The notes beneath the pieces were generated by a model. The model was not told the DNA's origin. It searched no databases and saw nothing but the letters and a program-made list of their open reading frames with translations. The translations under genes were made by a program, and so were the position numbers. Positions 43,595-52,125 of a stretch of DNA of 64,000 bases are shown here, piece after piece. The stretch comes from Kaistella palustris DSM 21579 (GTDB lineage Bacteria; Bacteroidota; Bacteroidia; Flavobacteriales; Weeksellaceae), in assembly GCF_000422265.1 (NCBI RefSeq), contig NZ_AULL01000013.1:62001-126000 (forward strand), given 5' to 3'. Positions within the stretch are counted from its first letter, which is position 1; every line of letters starts with the position of its first letter.

Positions 43595-44683
43595 TTATTT
43601 AGCTACCACAACTACTTTATTTCCCCAGGATCTGTTTTTTTCCGGTGAAAGTGATTTCATGACGCCATTGATCCATAATGCAGCTTTGGCATTGCCATTT
43701 TTGTTAACAAAGCCACTGACATAGATATCGGATTTACCTGCCGCGACAGAAGTTGCAGTACCTGTCGCCGCATTACCGCGGTTCAGATCAGTAAGTATTC
43801 CGTTCTTCCAGAACCAAAGTTTATTTGTAGTTACGTCACCCGATGTTCCCGCCGTATAACGGTCATCACCATAAACCGCGACCGACAATGGATTGGAGCC
43901 CTGCCGTGTATCAATTACTGTCGCCTGGCCGTCAGTCCAAAGCGTTCCCCGCGATCCGTCAGTGCCGGCTACATAAACTTTATCCCCAAATACGGCAATG
44001 GAACTGGCATTACAAAGTCCATAATTACTCTGGGCCAGCGTGAAACTCTGCGCTTCACTAAAGGGTGCCGGAGCGCCGGAGTTGTAAGCGCCAGGCTTGT
44101 AAATCCAGTATTTGGCTTTTTTAACCGAGCCTTCATATTCAATTCCGGCGATATAAACTGTATTATTTATGACATATACGGAATTGAATCTCGCACCTGA
44201 AACTCCCGGGTAAGTGACCGTGTAACGTCCCATCCATAGTTTCGCAGCACCATAATTTACGCCGTCATATCCTACTATATATGTCTTATCGACAACTACA
44301 AATATCGAAGTTGCGTCGCCACTGTCGCCTTCGATTGAAAGCGGACCAAACTGGCCTCTGTTCCAGTAACAGGGTCTGTCATCTATATTATTTTCCGCCT
44401 TCATGTTTCCTGCTGCGTATACGCCACCCTCAGATACAAAAATATCATTTGCCATCGACGCGCGCTGATCTTTCTGAAGAATCGTCGGCACATCGTTTTT
44501 CCAGTATGTCGCTTTGGTATATTCATTATCAGACATTCCTCCTGCCACGTATATATCTTCACCGGCATAGGGCGAAAAAGGTCCGTCACCGTCATCCTGA
44601 CAGTTTGCGACAAGAATGCTAATAATAATAAGCAGCGGCAGAAGTTTGCTTAAAAATGCAGAAGTTAAATTAATGGTTTTCAT
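43595..44683 (-). CDS. Seven-repeat beta-propeller-like lipoprotein
   Basis: 362 residues with an N-terminal hydrophobic segment (10-27) followed by Cys28 (LVANCQDD), an imperfect lipobox. The rest is seven units of about 45 residues, each of the form 'sV.V.g..vYvAG......kA.lW.nG....l': DIYVAGGM, GGVYAAGNM, KTYIVGYDG, NTVYIAGIE, DKVYVAGTDG, DRYTAGTSG and DIYVSGFV start the successive inner strands, each followed by YWKN, LWMG, KYWI or LWING. Seven units suggest a complete seven-bladed propeller on the cell surface or in the periplasm. Function unknown. Confidence 0.75.
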   Translation of the reverse strand: MKTINLTSAFLSKLLPLLIIISILVANCQDDGDGPFSPYAGEDIYVAGGMSDNEYTKATYWKNDVPTILQKDQRASMANDIFVSEGGVYAAGNMKAENNIDDRPCYWNRGQFGPLSIEGDSGDATSIFVVVDKTYIVGYDGVNYGAAKLWMGRYTVTYPGVSGARFNSVYVINNTVYIAGIEYEGSVKKAKYWIYKPGAYNSGAPAPFSEAQSFTLAQSNYGLCNASSIAVFGDKVYVAGTDGSRGTLWTDGQATVIDTRQGSNPLSVAVYGDDRYTAGTSGDVTTNKLWFWKNGILTDLNRGNAATGTATSVAAGKSDIYVSGFVNKNGNAKAALWINGVMKSLSPEKNRSWGNKVVVVAK

Positions 44684-45024
44684 CGTGGTGTGTTTATTAT
44701 GAATATTCGCGGGAAGCGCGGCACTTTACATCTTTAATTATACCTCACAGAAAAACGTAAATCGCCTTCCAGGAAAAGCAAATTTACATACTGCGTTCGG
44801 TGAAAAAATAGGAAAAAAAGGACAAAATGCACTTTTGACTTCGAACTTATTGTAACGGAGTCAACGATAATCTGCGTAAAGGAAGCTGCTTTTAAAACAG
44901 AAGATGTGAAAAATTCAGAAAATTAAATATTGTAAAAAGTGAAAACGAAAAGTGAAGGTGCTTTGATAGAAAAAACCATTTTAGGATTCACAGTATGCAA
45001 GCTGTGCAGTTCCTTCCGAAAAAC
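44684..45024. other. Intergenic region (341 bp) without a clear gene
   Basis: AT-rich region between the propeller gene start and the sdaA stop. A stop-free stretch without an ATG is present on the plus strand near 44830-44925 but has no recognisable family. No hairpin with a T run is evident. Confidence 0.5.
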
Positions 45025-46443
45025 TTAGCATTCTGCAACGTTCACAGCGATTGCAAGGCCACCTTCTGAGGTTTCTTTAAACCGGTCGCTCATACTCTGT
45101 GCGGTTTCCCACATCGACTGTATGACCTGGTCGAGAGAAACGCGGGCTTTGGCAGGATCAGATTCCAGCGCGATATTTGCCGCGGTGATCGCCTTTATGG
45201 CGCCCATCGAATTTCTTTCGATGCATGGGATCTGAACCAGGCCGCCAATGGGATCGCAGGTCATGCCGAGATGATGTTCCATAGCGATTTCTGCGGCCAT
45301 AAGTGCCTGTGCGGGTGTGCCACCCATCATTTCAGTCAGCGCACCTGCCGCCATTGAAGAAGATACGCCGACTTCTGCCTGGCAGCCACCCATCGCTGCG
45401 GAAATTGTAGCGTTTTTCTTGAACAGGGTGCCAATTTCACCGGCCACCAGAATAAAACGGATGATCTCCTCCTCGGAAGTATGTTCTGTGAAAGCCTGCG
45501 AATACATTAGCACTGCAGGAATAACACCGCTTGCTCCATTGGTAGGAGCTGTAATGATACGGCCAAAACTGGCATTTTCTTCATTAACTGCAAGCGCAAA
45601 ACAGGAAACCCATTTGTTAATTGTGGTAAAAGTTTCTTCGGCGTCGACCACCAGCTGGAACCATTCATCGATGTTTCTGTAAATTTTATCGCCAAGTAGT
45701 TTGGTATTCCAGGCTGCGGCACGTCGTGTCACATTCAGGCCGCCCGGCAGGATACCTTCTTTGTTTACGCCTTTATAAATACATTCCTTGATCTGCTGCC
45801 AGATGTAGAGCGCTTCTCTTTCGGTTTCGGCCCGGGGCCGCCAGGATTCTTCGTTCTGAAAAATAAGATCCGAAATTTTGTTCAGTCCAAGCTTCTCAAT
45901 ATTCCGAACAACATCTGCCCCACTGTGACACGGGTAAAGCGTACGGATGCAGTGGTTTTCATAAGAACTCGCCTCCCTTGTCGCTATAAAACCTCCGCCC
46001 ACGGAATAATAATCCTGCACAAGCTCCTTACCATCTATAAAGACCGCACGGAATATCATTCCGTTTGGGTGATAATCGAGCGATCTTTTTTTGTTCAGGA
46101 TCAAATGCTCACCGTAGATGAAAGGAATCACTTTTTCACCACCCAGATTAATCAAACCAGAATTTTTAATGGCTTCCACTTTTTCGGTTATTTTACCCGT
46201 ATCAATCACCTTGAAATCCTCACCGGACAAGCCAAGCATGCCGGCAACATCTGTACCGTGACCAATGCCTGTCTTCGCAAGAGATCCAAAAAATTCCACG
46301 TAAACCTCTTTTACATCAGCGATACTGTAGTTTGTGCGGATCTGCTTCAAAAAGTTGGCCGCCGCGTTCCAGGGTCCCATTGTATGCGAACTTGAGGGAC
46401 CAATTCCTACCTTTATGATTTCGAAAACGCTTATTGATTCCAT
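45025..46443 (-). CDS. sdaA: L-serine ammonia-lyase, iron-sulfur-dependent, single chain
   Basis: Converts L-serine to pyruvate and ammonia. 472 residues, with beta and alpha domains fused as in the type 2 enzymes. The start ISVFEIIKVGIGPSSSHTMGPWNAA (in part) is the serine-binding signature, and the C-terminal half carries TAPTNGASGVIPAV near 301-314 and the cluster-binding cysteines in CQAEVGVSSSMAAGAL and GMTCDPIGGLVQIPCIERN. A -7 element lies about 40 bp upstream. Together with Ald it feeds amino acids into pyruvate. Confidence 0.94.
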   Translation of the reverse strand: MESISVFEIIKVGIGPSSSHTMGPWNAAANFLKQIRTNYSIADVKEVYVEFFGSLAKTGIGHGTDVAGMLGLSGEDFKVIDTGKITEKVEAIKNSGLINLGGEKVIPFIYGEHLILNKKRSLDYHPNGMIFRAVFIDGKELVQDYYSVGGGFIATREASSYENHCIRTLYPCHSGADVVRNIEKLGLNKISDLIFQNEESWRPRAETEREALYIWQQIKECIYKGVNKEGILPGGLNVTRRAAAWNTKLLGDKIYRNIDEWFQLVVDAEETFTTINKWVSCFALAVNEENASFGRIITAPTNGASGVIPAVLMYSQAFTEHTSEEEIIRFILVAGEIGTLFKKNATISAAMGGCQAEVGVSSSMAAGALTEMMGGTPAQALMAAEIAMEHHLGMTCDPIGGLVQIPCIERNSMGAIKAITAANIALESDPAKARVSLDQVIQSMWETAQSMSDRFKETSEGGLAIAVNVAEC

Positions 46444-46484
46444 GTGATTAAATAACGATAAAACTTGCCATTAATAAGTAAAGA

Positions 46485-46492
46485 CAAAGATA
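46485..46492 (-). promoter_or_regulatory. -7 element of sdaA
   Basis: Minus-strand TATCTTTG, an exact TAnnTTTG, about 41 bp before the ATG. Confidence 0.5.
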
Positions 46493-46539
46493 AATCTATT
46501 TAATTAAAGTGGACTAAATATTACGGAAACGGCATTCAT

Positions 46540-47211
46540 TCAGCTGAAAATTTCCCGCAGGATCCTGGAAACTTCTCTGTGTTTCGTTGCGGGGAAAAGA
46601 TGCGTGCCACCTTCCACCACATAGTCGGGCTTTGAAAACTTCAAAGGAAAAATAACATCCCTGCTGCCGAGAATCTGAATGACTTCTGGATTTTCCTCAA
46701 ATTTCCAGTCAGCTATTTTTTCCACGCTCCATTTCAGGTAATAAGTATCGCGTACTGTAAAATAATCCATGAGTTTTGGATTCCTGGGATCAAAAATCCT
46801 GCGCAGAAACGCATACGTCACCGCAGATTTCGGATTGTATAATGTTTGAGGTAAAAACCGTGGGATTCGGGTAACTTCGCCCCATTTCAGGAAGCGGGAT
46901 TTTTCTTTATGGGATTTAATACTCCCCATGATGACTACTTTTTCGGCAGGCTTAATCCTGTTGATCTCCTGCACCATAATGCCGCCAAATGAATATCCCA
47001 AAAGATAAAAGGGTTGCGAGTCATCAACCTTTTCAGCCATTCGGTTTACGTAATCGTGAAAATCCTCACCACGAAGCGGCATCAGCCAGTCAATAAAAAC
47101 GACCTCCAGATTTTCGGGAAAATCGATCCTGTTCAAAACCTTGAAATCTGCTCCCAATCCACTGATCACATAAAGCTTTTTCTTAAGGCTGTATGTGGCT
47201 GGTTTTTCCAT
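46540..47211 (-). CDS. Alpha/beta-hydrolase fold protein
   Basis: 223 residues, cytosolic. The nucleophile elbow is GYSFGG near 88-93 (Ser90), the acid is probably the Asp in LGSRDVIFP near 184, and the histidine is in GGTHLFP near 204. VISGLGADFKV near 15-25 gives the oxyanion loop. A lid with basic residues (SHKEKSRFLKWGEV) lies between. The substrate, an ester or thioester, cannot be told. It is separated by 60 bp from the upstream glucokinase-like gene on the same strand. Confidence 0.8.
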   Translation of the reverse strand: MEKPATYSLKKKLYVISGLGADFKVLNRIDFPENLEVVFIDWLMPLRGEDFHDYVNRMAEKVDDSQPFYLLGYSFGGIMVQEINRIKPAEKVVIMGSIKSHKEKSRFLKWGEVTRIPRFLPQTLYNPKSAVTYAFLRRIFDPRNPKLMDYFTVRDTYYLKWSVEKIADWKFEENPEVIQILGSRDVIFPLKFSKPDYVVEGGTHLFPATKHREVSRILREIFS

Positions 47212-47271
47212 GGGATATGATTTGCGGTAAATGAAATGCCGACAGAACTACTATGCTGTAAAAAACTAAAC

Positions 47272-48321
47272 TTACTCTTCGGAAAATGCAGCAAAAACTG
47301 CGGCACCTTTAATGATGGTATTTGTATCTTTTACAAGATAGATCGGAATGTCTTTTAAAACAGCTTCCATCTTGTCACTGATAATGAAATTCTTGTAAAA
47401 CTTCTCCTTGTTCAGGAATTTTTGAAGCATGATCGGAAGGTCTCCGGTAATCACAAGCCCGCCGGTCGCCTTCATTTTCAGGACCAAACTGTTTGCCTCG
47501 CGGGCGAGGAATATCATAAAAGTATCAATTACCATTGTACAGATGCGGTCCTTCCCTTCAAGCGCGCCATTGATGATTGCTTTTGAGAAGTTGCCGGCTT
47601 CAATTTCCTGTGTAAGCCATTCCGGTTGGCGCTGATGTTTTACATCGCGTAAGAAGCGGTAAATATTAAACAGTCCTTCATTTGAGAGTACAGATTCCCA
47701 GCTTACAATGCCATAAATCTTTTGCAGGAAATGATAAAACTCCACTTCATCGGCCGTTCTCGGCGAGAATTCACAGTGTCCGCCTTCGGTTGCAAAAGGA
47801 CGAAGACAAATGCCGTCCCAGAACAGTCCCGCTTCGCCAAGTCCGGCGCCTGGTGCCAGGACTGCCACATTTCCGGGGGAAAAGTCATCGGATTCATGCA
47901 GTGTAAGAACTGTATTATCGTCAAAATTTTCAAGGGCATATGCAGTTGCCTCCAAATCATTGATCATATAAACCTTGTCGATCTGGGTTTCGCGGCGGAT
48001 TTCATTAGCATCCAACTTCCAGGGTAGCCGTTGCGGCTCACTCCTGCCGCTGATCACCGGACCGGGAACACCAATTGCGAGTTTGGCGATATTGGTGAGG
48101 GAATTATCTTCTATAAACTGTTTCACCATTTCCGAAAAAGACGGAAAATCTGTCGTAGAATAAGTGCTTTCGATTTTAGGAATTATCTTCCTGTTTTTGG
48201 TAACAAATAAGGCGAACTGCGTGTATTCGCGACGGATATCCGCAGAAATCAAAGTAATATTGTTATTACTTTCTGCCTCCAGCGCAGGTAAAAAAAGTTT
48301 GAATTTATTTTCGGCCTCCAT
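47272..48321 (-). CDS. glk: Glucokinase-family (ROK-like Glk) protein with altered phosphate loop
   Basis: 349 residues of the Escherichia coli Glk family: VPGPVISG near 85-92, INDLEATAY near 120-128 with the catalytic Asp122, APGAGLGEAG near 156-165 (phosphate 2), ATEGGHCEFSPR near 177-188 with Glu179, and ITGDLPIML in the C-terminal lobe. The first phosphate loop, normally DIGGTxxR, reads SADIRREYTQFALF here (from residue 26), so the Gly-Gly-Thr that touches ATP is missing. An N-terminal 20-residue extension precedes it. Either ATP binding differs or the protein is not a normal kinase. Confidence 0.75.
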   Translation of the reverse strand: MEAENKFKLFLPALEAESNNNITLISADIRREYTQFALFVTKNRKIIPKIESTYSTTDFPSFSEMVKQFIEDNSLTNIAKLAIGVPGPVISGRSEPQRLPWKLDANEIRRETQIDKVYMINDLEATAYALENFDDNTVLTLHESDDFSPGNVAVLAPGAGLGEAGLFWDGICLRPFATEGGHCEFSPRTADEVEFYHFLQKIYGIVSWESVLSNEGLFNIYRFLRDVKHQRQPEWLTQEIEAGNFSKAIINGALEGKDRICTMVIDTFMIFLAREANSLVLKMKATGGLVITGDLPIMLQKFLNKEKFYKNFIISDKMEAVLKDIPIYLVKDTNTIIKGAAVFAAFSEE

Positions 48322-48340
48322 TTTTTTTAATGTTATATTC

Positions 48341-48348
48341 CAAAGATA
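48341..48348 (-). promoter_or_regulatory. -7 element of the glucokinase-like gene
   Basis: Minus-strand TATCTTTG, 19 bp before the ATG at 48321. Confidence 0.55.
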
Positions 48349-48377
48349 ATAATAGTTTTTAAAAAAGTCTGTAAAAA

Positions 48378-48408
48378 ATAAAAAACCTTCTTAAAAAGTA
48401 AGAAGGTC
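48378..48408 (-). terminator. Terminator of the beta-barrel gene
   Basis: ACCTTCTTA pairs with TAAGAAGGT; on the minus strand a T-rich run follows. It lies 23 bp beyond the stop of the barrel gene and upstream of glk. Confidence 0.85.
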
Positions 48409-48430
48409 TTTTGATAAAGTATTTAAGGAC

Positions 48431-48997
48431 CTATTTTCCCAAAGGAATATTATATCCTACACCTACGCCAAGGGCACCGGCGCTGTAATCCTGGCCGGCA
48501 AATTCACCTTTGCTGCCGGTAAAAGTTTTCTGATACTGTACGGCAAAATTCCAGTCCTGATTGTGATAGCCGATTTCGGGTTTAATGTAAAAACCGCCGT
48601 CCGGTCTGTCTGGCGAACCTACATTTGTAGCTACTTTGGAATCACCGGTAATGAAACCGTATCCCAAATCGGTTCCGAAATAAAAGCCTGTCTGTTTCGG
48701 ATAGATTCTTACAAGTGCTGCAACAGGAACCACACCAAAATCATTATTGTCGATACCATCATGGTTTCTGCCAAAGAAATGGCTGTAACCGGTGGCAATA
48801 CCCAGACCGAAACCTGGCGTAACCAGATTTTGATATGACACGTCCAGGCCAACATTTGCCGAAGCATTCTCTGCTGGCACTGCCATACCGACGTTTGCTC
48901 CCACTTTAATCATGTTACGCATATCTGCGCTCTGTGCACTCATCAACCCCACGGATAAAATTCCCAGTGCTGCTATTGACTTCTTCATTGAATTCAT
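48431..48997 (-). CDS. Small outer-membrane beta-barrel protein
   Basis: 188 residues with a signal peptide (to about residue 23, LMSAQ). The mature part is alternating strands rich in Gly, Tyr and Phe (GANVGMAVPAE, GLDVSYQNLVTPGFGLGIATGYSHFF, GFYFGTDLGYGFITG, WNFAVQYQKTFTG) ending GVGVGYNIPLGK, typical of an eight-stranded OmpA/OmpX-like barrel. No plug or peptidoglycan domain. It could start at the second Met (48988) with little change. Function unknown; monocistronic with a terminator. Confidence 0.8.
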   Translation of the reverse strand: MNSMKKSIAALGILSVGLMSAQSADMRNMIKVGANVGMAVPAENASANVGLDVSYQNLVTPGFGLGIATGYSHFFGRNHDGIDNNDFGVVPVAALVRIYPKQTGFYFGTDLGYGFITGDSKVATNVGSPDRPDGGFYIKPEIGYHNQDWNFAVQYQKTFTGSKGEFAGQDYSAGALGVGVGYNIPLGK

Positions 48998-49238
48998 AAT
49001 TTTAAATTTTAAGTTTTACGGGTAGGTACTTGGCAAAATCATGCCAAATCCCTACTGAAAACAGTTCCGGAAATATATTATAAAAGCAAGTGCTTGATTG
49101 ACAAAATGTTGTACATGAAAAAAATTAAACAAACATTTACATTTTAATATTGTTCAAAGACCGTAATAATCCTGTTGCGAATTTTTGGCACAAAAAAAAG
49201 TCCGGTTTAGGAACGAACTTTATTCACTTTGGTAACGA

Positions 49239-49526
49239 TTAAAAATTCTCGAGCTGTTTTTTCAGGTCTGCGTAACCACCGCCGTTATACACATCGGTCA
49301 TGCCTTCTGATTTAAAATAGTCCACAGCCTTGCCACTTCTGTTACCGCTGCGGCAGAAAAAGATCTTGGTTCCGTTCAGGTTCAATATTTCCTGTTTCCG
49401 GTCTTCAATTTCGCCCAGTGGAATGTTTTGTGCCTCATCAATATGACCATCCATCTCGAGTTCCATTGGTTCGCGAACATCGATTAAATGGTAATTTCCT
49501 GCTTGTAATACTTCGACTATTGACAT
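49239..49526 (-). CDS. Single-domain rhodanese-like protein
   Basis: 95 residues, one rhodanese domain without a signal peptide. DVREPMELEMDGHIDEAQNIPLGE (in part, 16-40) is the N-terminal signature; the active-site loop is FFCRSGNRSG with Cys58. It moves sulfane sulfur or reduces oxidised sulfur in the cytosol; partner unknown. It is divergent from queG with 111 bp between the start codons. Confidence 0.88.
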   Translation of the reverse strand: MSIVEVLQAGNYHLIDVREPMELEMDGHIDEAQNIPLGEIEDRKQEILNLNGTKIFFCRSGNRSGKAVDYFKSEGMTDVYNGGGYADLKKQLENF

Positions 49527-49618
49527 AATATGTAATAAAATTTTTTTTTTGACTTGGAAGATTTAGCACCAAACGAATTCTTTACGCTTTCGGCACAAGC
49601 AAATTTAGGAAATAATAT

Positions 49619-49626
49619 TAGTTTTG
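49619..49626 (+). promoter_or_regulatory. -7 element fixing the queG start
   Basis: TAGTTTTG fits TAnnTTTG. It lies 11 bp before the ATG at 49638 and inside the longer frame that opens at 49554, so the longer start would be upstream of this promoter. Confidence 0.5.
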
Positions 49627-49637
49627 CAAGAATTAAG

Positions 49638-50603
49638 ATGAAGGGAAGCACGACTACATATTCGGCTATCATTAAAGCTAAAGCAAAGAAATTTGGATTT
49701 CAGAGTTGTGGGATTTCGCGTGCGCGTTTTCTGGAGGAAGATGCGAAACCACTTGAGGATTGGCTGGCAAATAACCGGCATGGCAAGATGTCGTATATGG
49801 AAAACTACTTCGATAAACGGCTGGATCCCACGTTGCTTGTTGAAGGTTCGCGTGCCGTAATATCGCTTTCCTACAATTATTTCCCGGCGGAAACCTTGCC
49901 GGACCTCGACAGTTATAAAATTTCGAAATATGCTTATGGGGCAGATTATCACGAAGTAATAAAGGAAATCATGCGCGAAATGGTGGCCGAACTCAAAGAA
50001 GATATCGGTGATTTCGACTGCCGGATCTTTACGGATTCGGCACCGGTTCTGGAAAGAAGCTGGGCGCGAAACTCCGGCATCGGCTGGGTTGGCAAAAATG
50101 CAAACCTCATTACAAAACAGAGCGGCTCTTTTTATTTTCTGGCAGAAATCATCTGTGATCTTGATTTGGAAGAAGACCTTCCTGTAACGGATCACTGCGG
50201 AAGTTGCCGCAAATGTATCGATGCATGCCCAACCGGCGCAATTGTTTCGGAAAAAACCATCGATGGAAGTAAGTGCATTTCGTATGCGACAATTGAACTG
50301 AAAGACGGGATTCCCGAAAGCTTCAAAGGTAAAATGGAAAACTGGATGTTCGGTTGTGACATCTGCCAGGACGTATGCCCGTGGAACCGCTTTGCTGCGC
50401 CCACGCCGGAAGCGAAATTTAGAGCAAATAATTTTCTTAAGTCCTATAAAAAAGAAGACTGGCAAAATCTGACACAGGAACTGTTCGCTGAGATTTTTCG
50501 GAAGTCACCGGTAAAACGGGCAAAATTTGCAGGACTCCAAAGGAATATCGCATTTCTTAATGAAGAAAATCCTGAAACGTTTTCGCAGGAAAAACAGTCG
50601 TAA
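49638..50603 (+). CDS. queG: Epoxyqueuosine reductase
   Basis: Last step of queuosine synthesis on tRNA, using cobalamin and two [4Fe-4S] clusters. 321 residues from the ATG at 49638; the earlier in-frame TTG at 49554 adds 28 residues without family similarity and predates the promoter element. Ferredoxin-like cysteine motifs are CGSCRKCIDACPTGA and CDICQDVCPWN, about 50 residues apart. DSAPVLERSWARNSGIGWVGKN (in part) is the QueG-specific segment with the catalytic Asp. Confidence 0.93.
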   Translation: MKGSTTTYSAIIKAKAKKFGFQSCGISRARFLEEDAKPLEDWLANNRHGKMSYMENYFDKRLDPTLLVEGSRAVISLSYNYFPAETLPDLDSYKISKYAYGADYHEVIKEIMREMVAELKEDIGDFDCRIFTDSAPVLERSWARNSGIGWVGKNANLITKQSGSFYFLAEIICDLDLEEDLPVTDHCGSCRKCIDACPTGAIVSEKTIDGSKCISYATIELKDGIPESFKGKMENWMFGCDICQDVCPWNRFAAPTPEAKFRANNFLKSYKKEDWQNLTQELFAEIFRKSPVKRAKFAGLQRNIAFLNEENPETFSQEKQS

Positions 50604-50661
50604 AAAATCATTTTACAAACATCAGTGGAAGTCATTAAGAAAGGTCTGTTGTAATGTTTCC

Positions 50662-50796
50662 ATGTTATTAAAGTTCTCTTTTTTTAAATCATATTTATTT
50701 CTGACAAGTTGCGGTGTGTCTTCCAGTGAGCGGTTTCTAGCTGATCCACCTGAAAAAGTTCCTAAAAGTGTCTTTTATAAATTTGATTACATTTGA
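50662..50796 (+). CDS. Very small lipoprotein
   Basis: 44 residues. The N-terminus MLLKFSFFKSYLFLTSC is a lipoprotein signal peptide with lipobox LTSC (Cys17) and an alternating mature tail GVSSSERFLADPPEKVPKS then VFYKFDYI. The stop is three bases before the ATG of the DUF2459 gene, which suggests an operon and translational coupling. A longer reading of the same frame from 50527 overlaps queG and is unlikely. No family recognised. Confidence 0.55.
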   Translation: MLLKFSFFKSYLFLTSCGVSSSERFLADPPEKVPKSVFYKFDYI

Positions 50797-50799
50797 AAA

Positions 50800-51477
50800 A
50801 TGAAGAAAATCATCCTCGTTATTCTGAAGTCGATCTGGGCGGTCATCGGCGTGGTAGCGGTATACTGCATTTTAAGTTTTCTGCTGCCGTATATTGAAGT
50901 GCCCGCAAAACCAACCACAGAACCACGCAAAACAGGGATATACATTAAGTCAAACGGCGTGCACACTGATTTGGTTGTTCCCGTAAAAACTGCTATCATG
51001 GACTGGACCAAAGTAATTCCGTTTGAAAACACAGTTTCGAAACGCACAGATTTCAAGTACGTGGGAATTGGCTGGGGCGACAAAGGATTTTACCTCGATA
51101 CACCGACCTGGGCTGACCTGAAATTTTCCACCGCGGTGAAAGCTGCCTTCTGGATGAGTGAATCGGCAATGCACTGCACTTTTTATAGTGAGATCACCGA
51201 AGACCAAAACTGTAAAAGAATTCTGCTGACAGACAGTCAATATGCAGATCTGATCAAATACATTGAAGCTAAATTCGATCACGACTCCAACGGCCAGACC
51301 ATCCTTGTACAGACAGATGCTGTTTACGGAAAAGATGATGCCTTCTACGAAGCGAAGGGTAAATACAGTTTTCTGAATACGTGTAATACCTGGACCAACA
51401 ATGGTTTGATTGCTGCGGGACAGAAAGGTGCACTCTGGACGTCGACCGACCGCGGTATTTTTCAGCATTACCCATAA
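50800..51477 (+). CDS. DUF2459 (TIGR02117-type) membrane-anchored protein
   Basis: 225 residues. A membrane helix (6-30) with a basic start precedes a periplasmic domain. GIYIKSNGVHTDLVVPV near 46-62 is the family signature with the conserved His; GIGWGDKGFYLDTPTWADL near 89-107 and NTCNTWTNNGLIAAG near 192-206 provide a cysteine and polar residues. The His and Cys could form a cysteine-protease-like site, which is inference. In other bacteria the family is often linked to polyhydroxyalkanoate regions; no such genes are here. Confidence 0.82.
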   Translation: MKKIILVILKSIWAVIGVVAVYCILSFLLPYIEVPAKPTTEPRKTGIYIKSNGVHTDLVVPVKTAIMDWTKVIPFENTVSKRTDFKYVGIGWGDKGFYLDTPTWADLKFSTAVKAAFWMSESAMHCTFYSEITEDQNCKRILLTDSQYADLIKYIEAKFDHDSNGQTILVQTDAVYGKDDAFYEAKGKYSFLNTCNTWTNNGLIAAGQKGALWTSTDRGIFQHYP

Positions 51478-51499
51478 AAAAACTCCCGTTTCCGGGAGT
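51475..51499 (-). terminator. Terminator of the second YceI gene
   Basis: ACTCCCG-TTTC-CGGGAGT stem with, on the minus strand, a T run after it. It sits in the 85-bp gap between two convergent genes; on the plus strand no T run follows. Confidence 0.8.
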
Positions 51500-51562
51500 C
51501 AAACAACAAAATTATGAAAAAATTAATTTGAATTTATTTATTTTGATCTGTTCTTCAATTAT

Positions 51563-52069
51563 TTAATTCTGTATAGCCAGACTGAACAGCAAATCCAGCT
51601 CATTTTTTACGTACACCATTCCGCCCATTCTTTTCGGCGGCTCAATGTTGAAATCCGAAAATTTCAATCTTTTGTTTCCCACCAAACTGCCGTTGTCTTC
51701 ACTGAACTCCACCATATATTTGTGCGCCACGTTCATCATTTTCACTTCAACGAGTGCTGTGATTTTATTGAATTTTGTGGGTGAAATACTTAGAAATTTA
51801 ACGGTTAACACGGGATGATTCTCTGCATTTAAAGTTTTTCGAAAATCCGCAGTCATCATTCTGTTCCGGCAGTCAAAGTCGGTTACTTTCAGCGCGATGT
51901 TGGGCAGATCACGGGATTTAACTGAAACCGGCACACTGGTCACAAAATTGGCATTTACGCACTTAAAGGTGTTCACATTCGTCCAGCCATTAATTTCGAC
52001 TTTGTTCTTCTGGGCGAAGATCGTTGCCGATAAAAAGATGAGGATGAAAATTAGCGTAAAATTTTTCAT
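51563..52069 (-). CDS. YceI-like periplasmic lipocalin-fold protein
   Basis: 168 residues with a signal peptide (1-19, TIFAQ). The mature protein has the YceI-like beta-barrel pattern but is a divergent member: NKVEINGWTNVNTFKCVN begins the first strands, LTVKFLSISPTKFN and MVEFSEDNGSLVGNKRLKFSDFNIEPPKRMGG follow. YceI folds bind isoprenoid or fatty-acid-like molecules. Contains two cysteines (in FKC and DFDC) that could pair. It follows the porin gene by 57 bp, after a terminator. Confidence 0.75.
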   Translation of the reverse strand: MKNFTLIFILIFLSATIFAQKNKVEINGWTNVNTFKCVNANFVTSVPVSVKSRDLPNIALKVTDFDCRNRMMTADFRKTLNAENHPVLTVKFLSISPTKFNKITALVEVKMMNVAHKYMVEFSEDNGSLVGNKRLKFSDFNIEPPKRMGGMVYVKNELDLLFSLAIQN

Positions 52070-52075
52070 GACTAC

Positions 52076-52111
52076 AAATAAAAAGGAAAAGGGATACTGG
52101 ATCCCTTTTCC
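52076..52111 (-). terminator. Terminator between the porin-like gene and the second YceI gene
   Basis: Perfect 11-bp stem GGAAAAGGGAT/ATCCCTTTTCC with a five-base loop, followed on the minus strand by TTTTTATTT. Confidence 0.85.
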
Positions 52112-52125
52112 AAAAAATTTAAAAA

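Noticed and set aside
44830-44925. Startless plus-strand frame ending in a Lys/Glu-rich stretch
   Set aside because: No start codon, low-complexity composition and no family resemblance; likely chance in AT-rich DNA.
49554-49637. Longer queG start at 49554
   Set aside because: The added 28 residues do not look like QueG, and a promoter element lies between this start and the ATG at 49638.
49605-50465. A 286-codon minus-strand frame over queG
   Set aside because: queG has complete iron-sulfur motifs on the plus strand; the antisense frame is rich in Phe, Ile and Arg without any domain.
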